DNA of 64,000 bases, taken from contig JBCBST010000001.1 of NCBI GenBank assembly GCA_039819115.1, positions 24,864 to 88,863 of the forward strand. Direction: 5' to 3'. How positions within the stretch are numbered: the first letter of the stretch is position 1; every line of letters starts with the position of its first letter. This stretch comes from JBCBST01 sp039819115. GTDB lineage: Bacteria > Bacteroidota > Rhodothermia > Balneolales > Balneolaceae. Position numbers and translations under genes: made by a program. The notes beneath the pieces are model-generated. The model worked only from the letters and a program-made list of their open reading frames with translations. It made no database searches and was not told where the DNA came from. Positions 18,318-27,579 of the stretch are shown here, piece by piece.

Positions 18318-19097
18318 TTATTCCTTGTTAAAGTCGAGCGATTCAAGTTTAACCAGCTTTCTGAGATTATTGATCTCATGTTGCTTGAGGTATCTCCACC
18401 GGCCGTGTCGCACATTCTTAAGAGTTAAACCAGCATATTCTACCCGTTTTAACTTCAGTACCTGTGTACCGTGAAATTCAACCATTCTCCGGATTAAGCG
18501 GTTTCTTCCTTCAAAAACAGAAATCTTAAAACGATATGGAACATCTTCAAACCGTTTGATTCGGTTCCCCTTCGCAAGGCCATCTTCCAGTCGCACCCCG
18601 GTTCGGTATGCGACCAGTTCTTCGTCTGAAAGAATACGTTCTGTTTCCACTTCATACGTTTTCCGCACCTTATAACTTGGATGCATAAGCCGGTTCGCCA
18701 GGTCGCCATCGTTGGTGAGAATGAGCAGGCCCGTCGTATTTCGGTCCAGCCGGCCAACAGGGTAAACGCGGTACCCGGTTGCGTTTTCAATTTGGTCAAG
18801 TACCGTGTTGCGTCCTCTGTCGTCACTGGTGGTTGTGATGGTGTTTTTGGGCTTATGGAGCAGGATGTATACAAACGGTTCCAGGGAGAGGGATTGTCCG
18901 TTCACCACGACCTGGTCTTTTGCACTTACTTTGATTCCATGTTCGGTAACCACTTTCCCGTTTACCTTAACCAGACCTTGTTCAATCATTTGATCGGCCT
19001 CCCTCCGGGAGCATAACCCTGCGTGTGCGATAAACTTGTTTATTCTAAGGGGCTGGTTGGATGAGGGATTAGAGTCAGATTTGGAAGAAGAGGGCAT
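18318..19097 (-). CDS. rluB: 23S rRNA pseudouridine synthase, RluB/RsuA family
   Basis: Converts a specific uridine of 23S rRNA to pseudouridine. The N-terminal S4 RNA-binding domain spans residues about 17-75 (INKFIAHAGLCSRREAD). The catalytic domain has the family motif VGRLDRNTTGLLILTNDGDLA with nucleophile Asp118. At 259 residues it is normal for bacterial RluB-like enzymes. The RluB rather than RluF/RsuA assignment rests on the scpB neighbour, an arrangement common in bacteria, so the exact target uridine is inferred. The N-terminal 15 residues are a Ser/Asn/Lys-rich extension. Confidence 0.9.
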   Translation of the reverse strand: MPSSSKSDSNPSSNQPLRINKFIAHAGLCSRREADQMIEQGLVKVNGKVVTEHGIKVSAKDQVVVNGQSLSLEPFVYILLHKPKNTITTTSDDRGRNTVLDQIENATGYRVYPVGRLDRNTTGLLILTNDGDLANRLMHPSYKVRKTYEVETERILSDEELVAYRTGVRLEDGLAKGNRIKRFEDVPYRFKISVFEGRNRLIRRMVEFHGTQVLKLKRVEYAGLTLKNVRHGRWRYLKQHEINNLRKLVKLESLDFNKE

Positions 19098-19125
19098 AGG
19101 TATACGATTTCAGGTTGGAGCACGC

Positions 19126-19863
19126 TTATGATTCTTGTTCGTCGTTTGAATGCTCCTGATCGGGTAGTTCAGAAGTGGGATTGGCATCTTTCGTGTTTGT
19201 TGACTCATCCGTATCCACACGTGTACTCATCTCTTCGAGCATCATCTGCCGTTCCAGCAATAACTGTCGGTGTTCGGCCATATCATCATCCTTCAGAATT
19301 TCATCAATTTCTCTCGGTTTGGGTAGCTCGTTCACCGAATTCATTCCAAAATGACGCAGGAAATGGCGGGTTGTGCGATACAGTAATGGTTTTCCGAGAC
19401 TATCGGCCCGGCCGGAAACTTCAATTAATGCTTTTTCCATGAGCTGGCGAACAATGTACCCCGAATCAACACCTCTGATCTGATCGATCTCCGGTTTTGT
19501 GATCGGTTGACGATAGGCCACAATAGCCAGCGTTTCTATGGCCGATTGAGAAAGTTTGCGATAGGCATTTTCGTGCTGGAAAATGCTTAACCAAAAATGA
19601 AATTTGGGCTGGGTTACGAAGGTAAGGCCTCCGGCAAGTTGTTCAATCCGGAAACTTGCGCCCGTTTTTTCATATCGTTCATTAAGCCGGTCAACGAATA
19701 GGGTTATCGTTTCGGTATTCAATTCTACCTGTTGTTCCTGCTCTGTGATAATCATACAGATTTTTTCGGCAGGGATCGGTTCAGCACTGGCAAAAATTAA
19801 AGCTTCAATTACCGAAGAAAGCCGGCTTCCATCAATAAACTGATAGTCGTTCAGTGTATCCAT
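19126..19863 (-). CDS. scpB: Segregation and condensation protein B
   Basis: Kleisin-associated subunit of the SMC-ScpAB condensin that compacts the chromosome. It has two winged-helix domains: residues about 12-90 (SSVIEALIFASAEPIPAEK) and 95-180 with the hallmark SQSAIETLAIVAYRQPITKPEI and IRGVDSGYIVRQLMEKALIE. It ends in a long acidic disordered tail (190-245), which is common. scpA is not adjacent. It sits 28 bases before rluB and 69 bases after the AstE-like gene in the same direction. Confidence 0.95.
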   Translation of the reverse strand: MDTLNDYQFIDGSRLSSVIEALIFASAEPIPAEKICMIITEQEQQVELNTETITLFVDRLNERYEKTGASFRIEQLAGGLTFVTQPKFHFWLSIFQHENAYRKLSQSAIETLAIVAYRQPITKPEIDQIRGVDSGYIVRQLMEKALIEVSGRADSLGKPLLYRTTRHFLRHFGMNSVNELPKPREIDEILKDDDMAEHRQLLLERQMMLEEMSTRVDTDESTNTKDANPTSELPDQEHSNDEQES

Positions 19864-19932
19864 AAGAAATAATATACGGCTGAGGGGGCATCAAAAACGA
19901 ACCCGGATCGTGTTATCCTGCCTCTTCAGAAC

Positions 19933-20904
19933 TCAGTCTATGGGTTTGACGATAAAGAACCCTTCATTTCCCTGTTCCTGATATAGAGGCATCAGGATAT
20001 AGCCGTCGTTTTGGGCATGAATCTTACCGCAACAATCGTTGGCCAGCCAATCTCCTTTAGATACCTTATCGAAGTTTTTGAAGCCCGGTCGCATAACAAA
20101 TTCTTCGTCCTTCTCGATAATATGCCGGTACACAAATTCCACCTTATGAGGTAGTTGGGCATTCTGTTCCAGCATATAATCGTAATAACGGGCAAAATCG
20201 GGTATATCGGAGGCATGAATACATCCCGCGGCCGTTAACAGGAGGATAAGCCCGGCCTTGGCGTTGTCTTCTGCAGCCTTGCTGAAGTGTTTTCCCGATT
20301 CCAGGGCAAAGGCAATGGCTCCCATGTTTTGCATGTATTTAAGAGCGGTGCCATGCAGAGCGCGTTCAATACCAAAGATTAGTGGAACATGTAGCTGGCT
20401 TAACAGATCGATGTTTTTTTCATCTCTGACGCTCACTGTAAACATCCCCTCCTCGGCGGAAAAGGTATGCAAATCTGCAAAGATGAGGAGTCGGCCTGTT
20501 TCCTGGGCAAGAGTCATTAGGGGCTCGATGATATTCAGGATAACTTTGGTTTCCCTTCTTTCCGAAGAGGTAAGGTAGTCTTCCGGAGCCCGTTTTATCT
20601 TATCAATGATAGACGTAAACCAAATGCGGTTCATGTCTTCATCAATGAACCGGCATTTTTGATCCAGGGCAGCTAGATTGGCTTTTAACCCGATCAGATA
20701 TCCATTGAACTGGTGATCAAGCTTACTGAATTTATTAAAGATATAAGACAGGGCTTCGATACCACTGGGTTCATTTCCATGCATCCCGGTCAGGGCAATG
20801 ACAATGGGTCCCTGTTCACTTCCTTTTATTTCTCCAATGATTCGATCGCTGTAGGCCGAAAAATCCGGAATACCGGAAACCTCGGCGGCGGGGTCAAGTA
20901 GCAT
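19933..20904 (-). CDS. Succinylglutamate desuccinylase/aspartoacylase-family deacylase
   Basis: A zinc carboxypeptidase-fold hydrolase of 323 residues. Metal ligands are recognisable: His and Glu in GMHGNEPSG and the third His in FADLHTFSAEEG. The substrate-carboxylate region NLAALDQKCRFIDEDMNRIW corresponds to the family's R...DLNR pattern. A catalytic-Glu candidate is in AFALESGKH. The C-terminal beta domain holds FKNFDKVSKGDWLA. Family members remove acyl groups from amino acids (AstE on succinylglutamate, AspA on N-acetylaspartate). Here the tight coupling (5 bases) to a GCS2-CBS gene suggests it acts on, or reverses, an amide or isopeptide product made by that enzyme. That is inference. 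Confidence 0.85.
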   Translation of the reverse strand: MLLDPAAEVSGIPDFSAYSDRIIGEIKGSEQGPIVIALTGMHGNEPSGIEALSYIFNKFSKLDHQFNGYLIGLKANLAALDQKCRFIDEDMNRIWFTSIIDKIKRAPEDYLTSSERRETKVILNIIEPLMTLAQETGRLLIFADLHTFSAEEGMFTVSVRDEKNIDLLSQLHVPLIFGIERALHGTALKYMQNMGAIAFALESGKHFSKAAEDNAKAGLILLLTAAGCIHASDIPDFARYYDYMLEQNAQLPHKVEFVYRHIIEKDEEFVMRPGFKNFDKVSKGDWLANDCCGKIHAQNDGYILMPLYQEQGNEGFFIVKPID

Positions 20905-20909
20905 AAAGT

Positions 20910-22829
20910 CTATTTCTTTTCCGATAGGGCTTTAAGAAGCCGTGTTGTTATTTTCATGAAGTTACCCTCGGTAATGATACCAACCAATTGTCCGTTTTTG
21001 ACGACGGGCAGGCAGCCAATTTGCTGTTCTTGCATAATATTCATGGCTTCAATAATCGAAGCTTCCGGGTGGATGGTAATGGGGTTATCAATCATTACAT
21101 CCTTTACACACTGCTTAAGCGGATCGTCTGAATTGTGCATTGCTTTTGTGTATTCGCGGAGCACCATACGCATGCTCACTAACCCGATCAGATGCTTTTG
21201 GTCATCTTCTACCGGTACGTATCGAATCTTGCGCCAATCAAACAGGTTCGATGCAAACTCGAGGATATCATCTTTACGAACAGTGAATAAATCCGTGGTC
21301 ATAAACTCTTCTACCAACAGCATGGTAGGTTGCCAGTTAGCCACATCCTCCGGATTCGCAAGTCCCCATTTGTGTACCGGTTCTCCCTTTTTCTGATTTG
21401 CGATCATAGCCGAGGTTATGGCAGAGAGCGTTTGCTCTTTGTTATTGTCTTTGATGAGCTTACCATAGGATTTTACAACCCAGTACGACCCGGTCTGGGA
21501 TGATTCCACCCGATCATGAACGACACCCAGATAGGTGTCAATATCGGATGAATGGATACCGGCTTTTTTTAATCCTTCGGTAGCAATGGGCAGCAACTCC
21601 TGTTTGATGAGGTCTACTGCGGTACGTTTTGTATCACCTGGCCAGATGAACTTGGTATCGAGCCCCATTTTTGAGGCCGCATAGAAATTCAGGCGGGCAT
21701 CGTCGAAATCCAGTTCGGTAGTGATATCGGCATAGGCATCTTCAAACCCATTCATAAGTCCCAGCCAGAATGCTGAGTTGGCAATTTCATCAATAACAGT
21801 AGGGCCCGATGGGAAGATGCGGTTTTCGATACGCAGATGAGGAATCCCATTTCCTACACCATAACAGGGTCTGTTCCATCGGTATACCGTGGAGTTATGC
21901 ACTTTCAGCGCCATCAGATCAGGTGCTTTACCTTCTTTCAGCATCTGATCGACATTTTCCATGATATCAGAGCTCAGCATGGTCCGATAGCGGGATACAT
22001 CTTCCCGGTAAATATCCAGGATACTGCCTTTTAACCAGTCTGTCCCAAAGGTTACTCTCGGTGTGGCGTCTCGTAAATGCTCGCTGACGCCCCGGGTATC
22101 CACGGATTGCTGAAACAAAGCTATCCGTGTCTCCGCCCATAAACGCTTTCCGAATAAAATGGGTGAGTTAACAGCCGCTGCCAGAACGGGTGCGGTAATA
22201 GCCTGGGCCACATTATACTTGGCCACAAACTCTTCGGGTTTAATTTGAAGGTGTACTTGAAAACCGGTGTTTGATGCCTCAACCAGCGGGGAGTCGAAGC
22301 GCATAAGCATTTCATCCATCCCCTGGATACGAAGTTCAAATTCATTGCCCCGGAGTCGGTTAATTGCTTCACAAAGTGCCTTATAACGGGCGATAGGGGT
22401 GATGTTATCCATATCCACATCCTTCTTCCGGATGGTTGGAATAATACCGGCCAGCAACACATCTCCGTCCAGTTGTTGGGCTACTTTTCGAACGGTATCC
22501 ACTTCCCGTTGGATGTTTTGCTCCATTTTAGAGAGCGCATCACCAGTGAATTCCAGAGGAGGAAGATTTACCTCCAGGTTAAACATGGCCAGTTCGGTGG
22601 TATAATTGCCTTCACCAAGTGCGGATAGCACATTAAGTGCATCGGGATTTGGTTTTGCGTTGGTATCCACCAGGCACAATTCCTGTTCGGCACCGATCCG
22701 AATAGTATCGGTTTCGAACCATTGGTCTTCTAACATCCGTTGAAGTGCTCTTAAATCTTTGAGCACATGGCTCATAAAAGCCTGTTCTTCTTCACTGGAG
22801 TCTGCTATATGAACGCGTTCTTCACCCAT
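20910..22829 (-). CDS. Glutamate-cysteine-ligase-like (GCS2) enzyme fused to a CBS pair
   Basis: A 639-residue two-part protein. Residues about 20-460 have the GCS2 carboxylate-amine ligase fold, seen in GAEQELCLVDTNAKP, the Glu-rich ELAMFNLEVNLPPLEF and later HLRIENRIFPSGPTVIDE. Residues about 510-635 form two CBS motifs (FMTTDLFTVRKDDILEFASN and DVMIDNPITIHPEASIIEAM) that usually bind adenosine nucleotides. Known GCS2 enzymes join glutamate to amines using ATP, and the CBS pair suggests control by energy state. No glutathione-synthetase gene is nearby, so classical glutathione synthesis is not supported. It is followed 5 bases later by the AstE-like deacylase. Confidence 0.85.
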   Translation of the reverse strand: MGEERVHIADSSEEEQAFMSHVLKDLRALQRMLEDQWFETDTIRIGAEQELCLVDTNAKPNPDALNVLSALGEGNYTTELAMFNLEVNLPPLEFTGDALSKMEQNIQREVDTVRKVAQQLDGDVLLAGIIPTIRKKDVDMDNITPIARYKALCEAINRLRGNEFELRIQGMDEMLMRFDSPLVEASNTGFQVHLQIKPEEFVAKYNVAQAITAPVLAAAVNSPILFGKRLWAETRIALFQQSVDTRGVSEHLRDATPRVTFGTDWLKGSILDIYREDVSRYRTMLSSDIMENVDQMLKEGKAPDLMALKVHNSTVYRWNRPCYGVGNGIPHLRIENRIFPSGPTVIDEIANSAFWLGLMNGFEDAYADITTELDFDDARLNFYAASKMGLDTKFIWPGDTKRTAVDLIKQELLPIATEGLKKAGIHSSDIDTYLGVVHDRVESSQTGSYWVVKSYGKLIKDNNKEQTLSAITSAMIANQKKGEPVHKWGLANPEDVANWQPTMLLVEEFMTTDLFTVRKDDILEFASNLFDWRKIRYVPVEDDQKHLIGLVSMRMVLREYTKAMHNSDDPLKQCVKDVMIDNPITIHPEASIIEAMNIMQEQQIGCLPVVKNGQLVGIITEGNFMKITTRLLKALSEKK

Positions 22830-22885
22830 TAACCAAAGAGTATGATTTAGGATAAGAACTTGCTTTCTGTGCCTATATGCAAGCC

Positions 22886-25318
22886 TTATCGGATCGCATC
22901 CACATTTATGTTAAGACGCACGGCAGATGCTCCCTGTTTGGCCTGCTTTTCGTACTCCCGGGTAACGGAATCGAGAAAGTGTGCTATGAACTGATCGCCA
23001 CGGGTAGGTTCAATTTTTACAAGAAGCTCCCAGAAGTAGTTTTGGTTCATCCAGGGGATGGTAGAGGGAGAAGGCCCAAGCAATGAAAGCTGAGGTGCGG
23101 CCCGCTCTAGAATGGAGGTCATACGCCGGGCCTGACCGGCGACCATAGATTCATTTTTGCCTTTAAACACAAAACGAATCAACCGGGAAAAAGGAGGATA
23201 ATGCAGGGCCTGACGAAACGATCGCTCTTGTTCTGCAAACCCATCATAATCGTGATTTCGTGCGAACTGAAGGGCCGGATGTTCCGGGTTCAAGGTTTGA
23301 ATAAACACCTGCCCCGGTTTAGTTCCTCTTCCGGGACGCCCGGCCACTTGGCTGATCAGTTGGTACATCCGCTCGGAAGCCTGGAAGGAAGGAAACGCCA
23401 GCTCGGTATCGGCATCCACAACGCCCACTACCGTCACATTGGGGAAATCGAGTCCCTTCGCCACTAACTGCGTGCCGATGAGTATATCGGCTTGTTGTGC
23501 TCCAAATTGAGACAGGATGCGCTCATGGGCTCCTTTGCCTGTTGTCGAATCCCGGTCGAACCGAAGAATACGGGCATCAGGAAACAACTGCTGGATTTGC
23601 TCCTCCACTTGTTGGGTACCCGATCCTTTAACTTCAAGGTCGGTTGATCCACAGTTCTCGCACCGGATATCTGCTTTCCTGGAGTACCCGGTGTAATGAT
23701 CAAGCAGAATGTTTTTTTCCTTATGATAGGTGAGGCTTACCGCGCACTCCGGGCTTTGGGGGATATGACCACATTGGGTGCAGACGATGTAGCTGGAAAA
23801 TCCTCTCCGGTTATAGAGCAGAATCACCTGCTCTTTTCGGGCTAAGGCCTGTTCCATGGCCTGAAAAAGGGGAACGGCAAGTACCGCGCCTTTCATAGCC
23901 GATCGGTACTGCTTCATATCAAGTAGGTGTACCCGGGGTAGTTCCGCTGATGCATGGCGTTGCCTGAGTAACAGCTTTCGGGCTTTTTCCTGTCTGCTCA
24001 TTTCCAAAGCCTGTAAACTTGGGGTGGCCGATCCCAGGATGACCACCGCATGGTTTTGATATGCCCGCATGATCGCCGTTTCCCTTGCATGATAACGCGG
24101 TGCGGGATCATCCTGCTTATAGGATGCATCATGCTCTTCATCAATAATGATAAGCCCGATATGCTGTACCGGAGCAAACACTGCCGATCTTGGCCCAATC
24201 ACAATATGCTTACGCCCTTCCCGCAGTTGTTTCCACTCCCATAGTCGTTCCCTGGCCGACATGCGGCTGTGTAATACGGCAATATCGTCTCCGAATACCC
24301 TTCGAAAACGAGCCACCGTTTGGGGGGTGAGTGCAATTTCGGGGACTAACACAATGCCTCCCTTGCCCAGACTACGTGCCTTGTTCAGGGCGTGGATGTA
24401 TACTTCCGTCTTGCCACTACCGGTAATCCCGTGAAGTAAAAAAGAAGAAAAGGTGCCTTCACTAAGGTTTGTATCAATCGTGTTAAACGCTGCCGACTGT
24501 TCTTCATTTAAGGGGTTGAGAGCATCCTGATCCACCGTTGTGTGTAGTAGCTGTTGATTGGATACTTCCTGTTCTACAGAGGTAAGCCAACCCTCCGATT
24601 TAAGCTTAGAAATGGTGTAGGGGGTTATGAGGTCCCACTGTTTACTCTCTTTCGCTGAAATGGGATCGGGATGGTTCAGCAAGGCCTGAAGAGCCTGTTG
24701 CCATTTATTGGGTTTTCCGATTTCCGCCAGGTATTGGGCAGCTTTTTCGCGATGGGTTATTTTCCAGGCCACCTGGGTTTTAGGACTTATTTTGAGATCG
24801 GGTTCTTCCCAAATCTCAATTACTCCTTGTTTTCTCAGATTTCGGAACTGGGTTAGCGTCCTCGTATTCTTCCAGCGTTTTTCAACCTCTGATAGGGTAT
24901 ATGATTCACTTCTGAGCATTTCCAGAAGGTTAAGATCGTCCGGGTCTGAAGTGGGGAGAAGGGAAGGAGAAACCCTCACTTTTTTCCTGGACACAAAATT
25001 AAGCCCGGCTGGCAATGCAGCCTGAATGACCTCTCCCCAGCTACAGTAATAAAAACGATGCATCCATTGGGTAATCTCTAATATATCCTGCGTAAGAAGG
25101 GGCTCAGAATCTAACACCTCACGGATTGATTTGGTGGTAAAATCGGGTGCGTCGTTATGCAGACGAACGACCACACCGATGGCAAAATGAGACCGGAACG
25201 GAACCCATACCCGTTTACCGGTCACGGTTTTTTCCGAGAGAGCCTCCGGGATCGAATAAGTAAACAGTCTCCGGACGGCTGTGGGAAACGCTATTTCCGA
25301 AAACTGGTACTGTGCCAA
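22886..25318 (-). CDS. priA: PriA primosomal helicase with one degenerate zinc site
   Basis: Replication-restart helicase of 810 residues. The 3'-DNA-binding domain is at the N-terminus (MAQYQFSEIAFPTAVRRLF), followed by a winged helix. The helicase core has Walker A HGITGSGKTEVY, DEEH box LIIIDEEHDASY, and GSATPSL. Motifs V/VI are in IGTQLVAKGLDFPNVTVV and QVAGRPGRG. The zinc-binding insert keeps the first and fourth pairs (C513-X2-C516 and C553-X2-C556). The second and third pairs, which together hold the second zinc in known PriA proteins, read S522-X2-C525 and D540-X2-T543, so three of four ligands are gone. It lies 4 bases after a small lipoprotein gene. Confidence 0.96.
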   Translation of the reverse strand: MAQYQFSEIAFPTAVRRLFTYSIPEALSEKTVTGKRVWVPFRSHFAIGVVVRLHNDAPDFTTKSIREVLDSEPLLTQDILEITQWMHRFYYCSWGEVIQAALPAGLNFVSRKKVRVSPSLLPTSDPDDLNLLEMLRSESYTLSEVEKRWKNTRTLTQFRNLRKQGVIEIWEEPDLKISPKTQVAWKITHREKAAQYLAEIGKPNKWQQALQALLNHPDPISAKESKQWDLITPYTISKLKSEGWLTSVEQEVSNQQLLHTTVDQDALNPLNEEQSAAFNTIDTNLSEGTFSSFLLHGITGSGKTEVYIHALNKARSLGKGGIVLVPEIALTPQTVARFRRVFGDDIAVLHSRMSARERLWEWKQLREGRKHIVIGPRSAVFAPVQHIGLIIIDEEHDASYKQDDPAPRYHARETAIMRAYQNHAVVILGSATPSLQALEMSRQEKARKLLLRQRHASAELPRVHLLDMKQYRSAMKGAVLAVPLFQAMEQALARKEQVILLYNRRGFSSYIVCTQCGHIPQSPECAVSLTYHKEKNILLDHYTGYSRKADIRCENCGSTDLEVKGSGTQQVEEQIQQLFPDARILRFDRDSTTGKGAHERILSQFGAQQADILIGTQLVAKGLDFPNVTVVGVVDADTELAFPSFQASERMYQLISQVAGRPGRGTKPGQVFIQTLNPEHPALQFARNHDYDGFAEQERSFRQALHYPPFSRLIRFVFKGKNESMVAGQARRMTSILERAAPQLSLLGPSPSTIPWMNQNYFWELLVKIEPTRGDQFIAHFLDSVTREYEKQAKQGASAVRLNINVDAIR

Positions 25319-25322
25319 GATC

Positions 25323-25721
25323 TTACTGCTGGTTATGAGAAACCGTATCTATGATGGATACTGAGATTAGGGAAGCCCGGTCAATTTGATTACCCCATCC
25401 GCATAGTAAAGTACCATCAGGAGCTTTTACAGTCACCCGGGCCAGGAAATCATGATTAAAGAGGGTATTACGCTGATCGTAGAATTCTTCATCCGTTGAA
25501 AAACCGAACACCTCGTAGATGTCTCTCCGGGCTACGCCATAGACCTGTCCATTCAACTCCGCGTACACCCCATCGGCGCAACCATCGGCTTCTATCCCGA
25601 AAGTAAACGTAATAATAGCTTCGGTATCTATCGCTTCATCCTGTTCGCTAACAATACTAAAGCACGAAAAGGTGATGACACCCACGCAGCATATCAACAC
25701 CCATATGACCGTTCTGTTCAT
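25323..25721 (-). CDS. Small putative lipoprotein of unknown function
   Basis: 132 residues. An N-terminal hydrophobic stretch ends in VITFSC (Cys20), a plausible lipobox, then an acidic tether (SEQDEAIDTEA). The rest is a compact beta-rich domain with two further cysteines (around ADGCADG and LLCGWGN) that could form a disulfide. I do not recognise a family. It is wedged between the M29 aminopeptidase and priA with 4-base gaps on both sides, so it is cotranscribed with them. Confidence 0.7.
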   Translation of the reverse strand: MNRTVIWVLICCVGVITFSCFSIVSEQDEAIDTEAIITFTFGIEADGCADGVYAELNGQVYGVARRDIYEVFGFSTDEEFYDQRNTLFNHDFLARVTVKAPDGTLLCGWGNQIDRASLISVSIIDTVSHNQQ

Positions 25722-25725
25722 GATA

Positions 25726-26835
25726 TCATACCAGCAGATGTTCCGGGTTTAAACCAACCAGATCGTCCGTTACAAACGACCTGCCTTTTCGGATAAGTGT
25801 ACCATCCAGGTACACATCAGCGCCAATACAAACCAGGTCCCAATGGATGTTGGATGTATTTCCATTTGGGGCAATCTCGTAATCGTTACCCAGGGTAAGA
25901 TGGTTGGAACCATAAATCTTCTCATCAAAAAGGATGTCGTACATCGGGCTCTCAATAATTGGATTTGTACCAAAGCTGAACTCACCAAAACGCCGTGCCC
26001 CTTCGTCGGTATCCAGAATATCCCGCAATGCGTCATTATTGGATGAGTCAAAATCGGTAACAACACCGTTTGCTACTTCCAGTTTCACAAACTCAAAAGG
26101 TTTACCCTGGTACACACTGGGAGCATAGGTAATGACTCCGTTAACCGAATCGATAACCGGTGAGGTAAAGAGTTCTCCGTCGGGTATGTTGTGGCTGCCG
26201 TAGCAAGGCACCCAATTCTGTCCTTTTACAGAAAATTGGATATCAGTTCCCTCTCCTTTTAAATGAATGATATCTGTCTGCCTCAGGCGGTCTTCCAGGG
26301 GAAGCATGGCCTCTTTTAGCTTGCCATAATCCACGAGGCAGGCTTTATAAAAGAACTCGGTAAACGCACGGGTAGGTAGTTTTGCGTTCATAGCAAATGC
26401 CGCGCTCGGATAGCGCATAATGCACCACTTTGTATTGTTTACACGTTCCTCAAAATGAACGGGGTGCAGGAAGTGTTTGGAGTAGGCTTCATTCGCCTCT
26501 TTTGATGCCTGCGAAGTTTCGTAGATATTCTCAGATGCGCGTATACCAATGAATACATCCATTTGCTTCATCAATGGGAGTTGATCAACCTGAGCCTGGG
26601 TCTTCCAAAAGTCTTCGTTACCCTGCTGGATCAGTAAACGCTGGGTTTCTGTATCCTCGATTTGAACAAAGGGATGAGCTCCTCGCTCCCGGATTTGTTC
26701 TACCAGGGAGCGAAGTAGTTCAATGCCATTTAGCCCAATGCACTGTACCAGTACATGTTCACCGGGTTGTACCTGGGTGCTGTGCGAAAGGATAAGATCT
26801 GCAAGTGCCTGGTCGTTGGAGTTCGTCATAATCAA
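25726..26835 (-). CDS. M29-family metal-dependent aminopeptidase (AmpS-like)
   Basis: A cytoplasmic leucyl-type aminopeptidase, 369 residues and full length for the family. The co-catalytic metal ligands characteristic of AmpS/AmpT are recognisable: Glu in NIPDGELFTSP, Glu in ARRFGEFSFG, His and Tyr in NHLTLGNDY, and His and Asp in SNIHWDLV. The N-terminal Rossmann-like domain contains GEHVLVQCIGLNGIELL. An alternative start two codons in (MTNSNDQ) is equally possible. It lies 8 bases downstream of the ABC ATPase gene. Confidence 0.92.
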   Translation of the reverse strand: MIMTNSNDQALADLILSHSTQVQPGEHVLVQCIGLNGIELLRSLVEQIRERGAHPFVQIEDTETQRLLIQQGNEDFWKTQAQVDQLPLMKQMDVFIGIRASENIYETSQASKEANEAYSKHFLHPVHFEERVNNTKWCIMRYPSAAFAMNAKLPTRAFTEFFYKACLVDYGKLKEAMLPLEDRLRQTDIIHLKGEGTDIQFSVKGQNWVPCYGSHNIPDGELFTSPVIDSVNGVITYAPSVYQGKPFEFVKLEVANGVVTDFDSSNNDALRDILDTDEGARRFGEFSFGTNPIIESPMYDILFDEKIYGSNHLTLGNDYEIAPNGNTSNIHWDLVCIGADVYLDGTLIRKGRSFVTDDLVGLNPEHLLV

Positions 26836-26843
26836 AAAAGAAG

Positions 26844-27449
26844 TTAAAGCTGAATAATTTGGTCACAGAGGTCGAGCTCACGCTCATCGTTCGAAGCTAA
26901 AATCACAAAACGGGATTCCGAACGACGTTCTTCTACAAGTTTACGGATTAGGGCATTACCCTGTTCGTCTAAATTGGTGCCGGGTTCATCTAAAATCAGG
27001 ATATCGGGCGAACGGATTAGGGATGCGGCCACTTTTACCCGTTGTTGTTGCCCCGTGGAAAGTTCTTTGTACAAATTGTGACCCAGTCCTGGAATCTGAA
27101 CGTATTCAAGAAGTTCGGTCACAGACTGGTTCGGAGTCTGAGACAGGGTTGCCAGAAACGTCAGGTTTTCGCTCACGGTAAGCTCCTGGTACAGGTTAAT
27201 GTAAGGTGCACAGAACCCTAAACACGCTTTAACCTGGGTGGTGGTCAAGGTTCGGCTTTCATCGCTCCATTTCACAGTGCCTTTGGTAGCACGAAGCAAT
27301 CCCCCCAGACATTTAACAAGGGTGGATTTTCCGGAACCATTGGAACCGGCAATACCCAGTACCGGACCCACACTTTCAAAGCTGATGTCGCTAAATACCT
27401 GATAGCGACTAAAGCGTTTACCTAAACCTTGTACGTGTAACGAAAACAT
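26844..27449 (-). CDS. Orphan ABC transporter ATPase (CcmA-like)
   Basis: A 201-residue nucleotide-binding subunit. Walker A GSNGSGKST is at residues 35-43, signature ELSTGQQQRVKVAASL, Walker B DILILDEPGTNLD. Length and sequence resemble the heme-exporter ATPase CcmA. I placed the start at 27449 (MFSLHVQGLGKRF), where the domain begins. A longer reading to 27581 would add 44 residues of unrelated sequence and run into the divergent gene. No permease (CcmB-like) is encoded next to it, so its membrane partner must be elsewhere. It is the first gene of the leftward nine-gene run. Confidence 0.88.
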   Translation of the reverse strand: MFSLHVQGLGKRFSRYQVFSDISFESVGPVLGIAGSNGSGKSTLVKCLGGLLRATKGTVKWSDESRTLTTTQVKACLGFCAPYINLYQELTVSENLTFLATLSQTPNQSVTELLEYVQIPGLGHNLYKELSTGQQQRVKVAASLIRSPDILILDEPGTNLDEQGNALIRKLVEERRSESRFVILASNDERELDLCDQIIQL

Positions 27450-27579
27450 CCAACGAACATACGGATGTTGGCCGAAAGTTGTGTCTTTTGTAACACAATA
27501 GAATAAAGCCAAAAATCGGTAAAGAAAGGTTGTAATGGCAGTTAACTCCATGTATTTTCGATACTGATTGGGACAGTGC

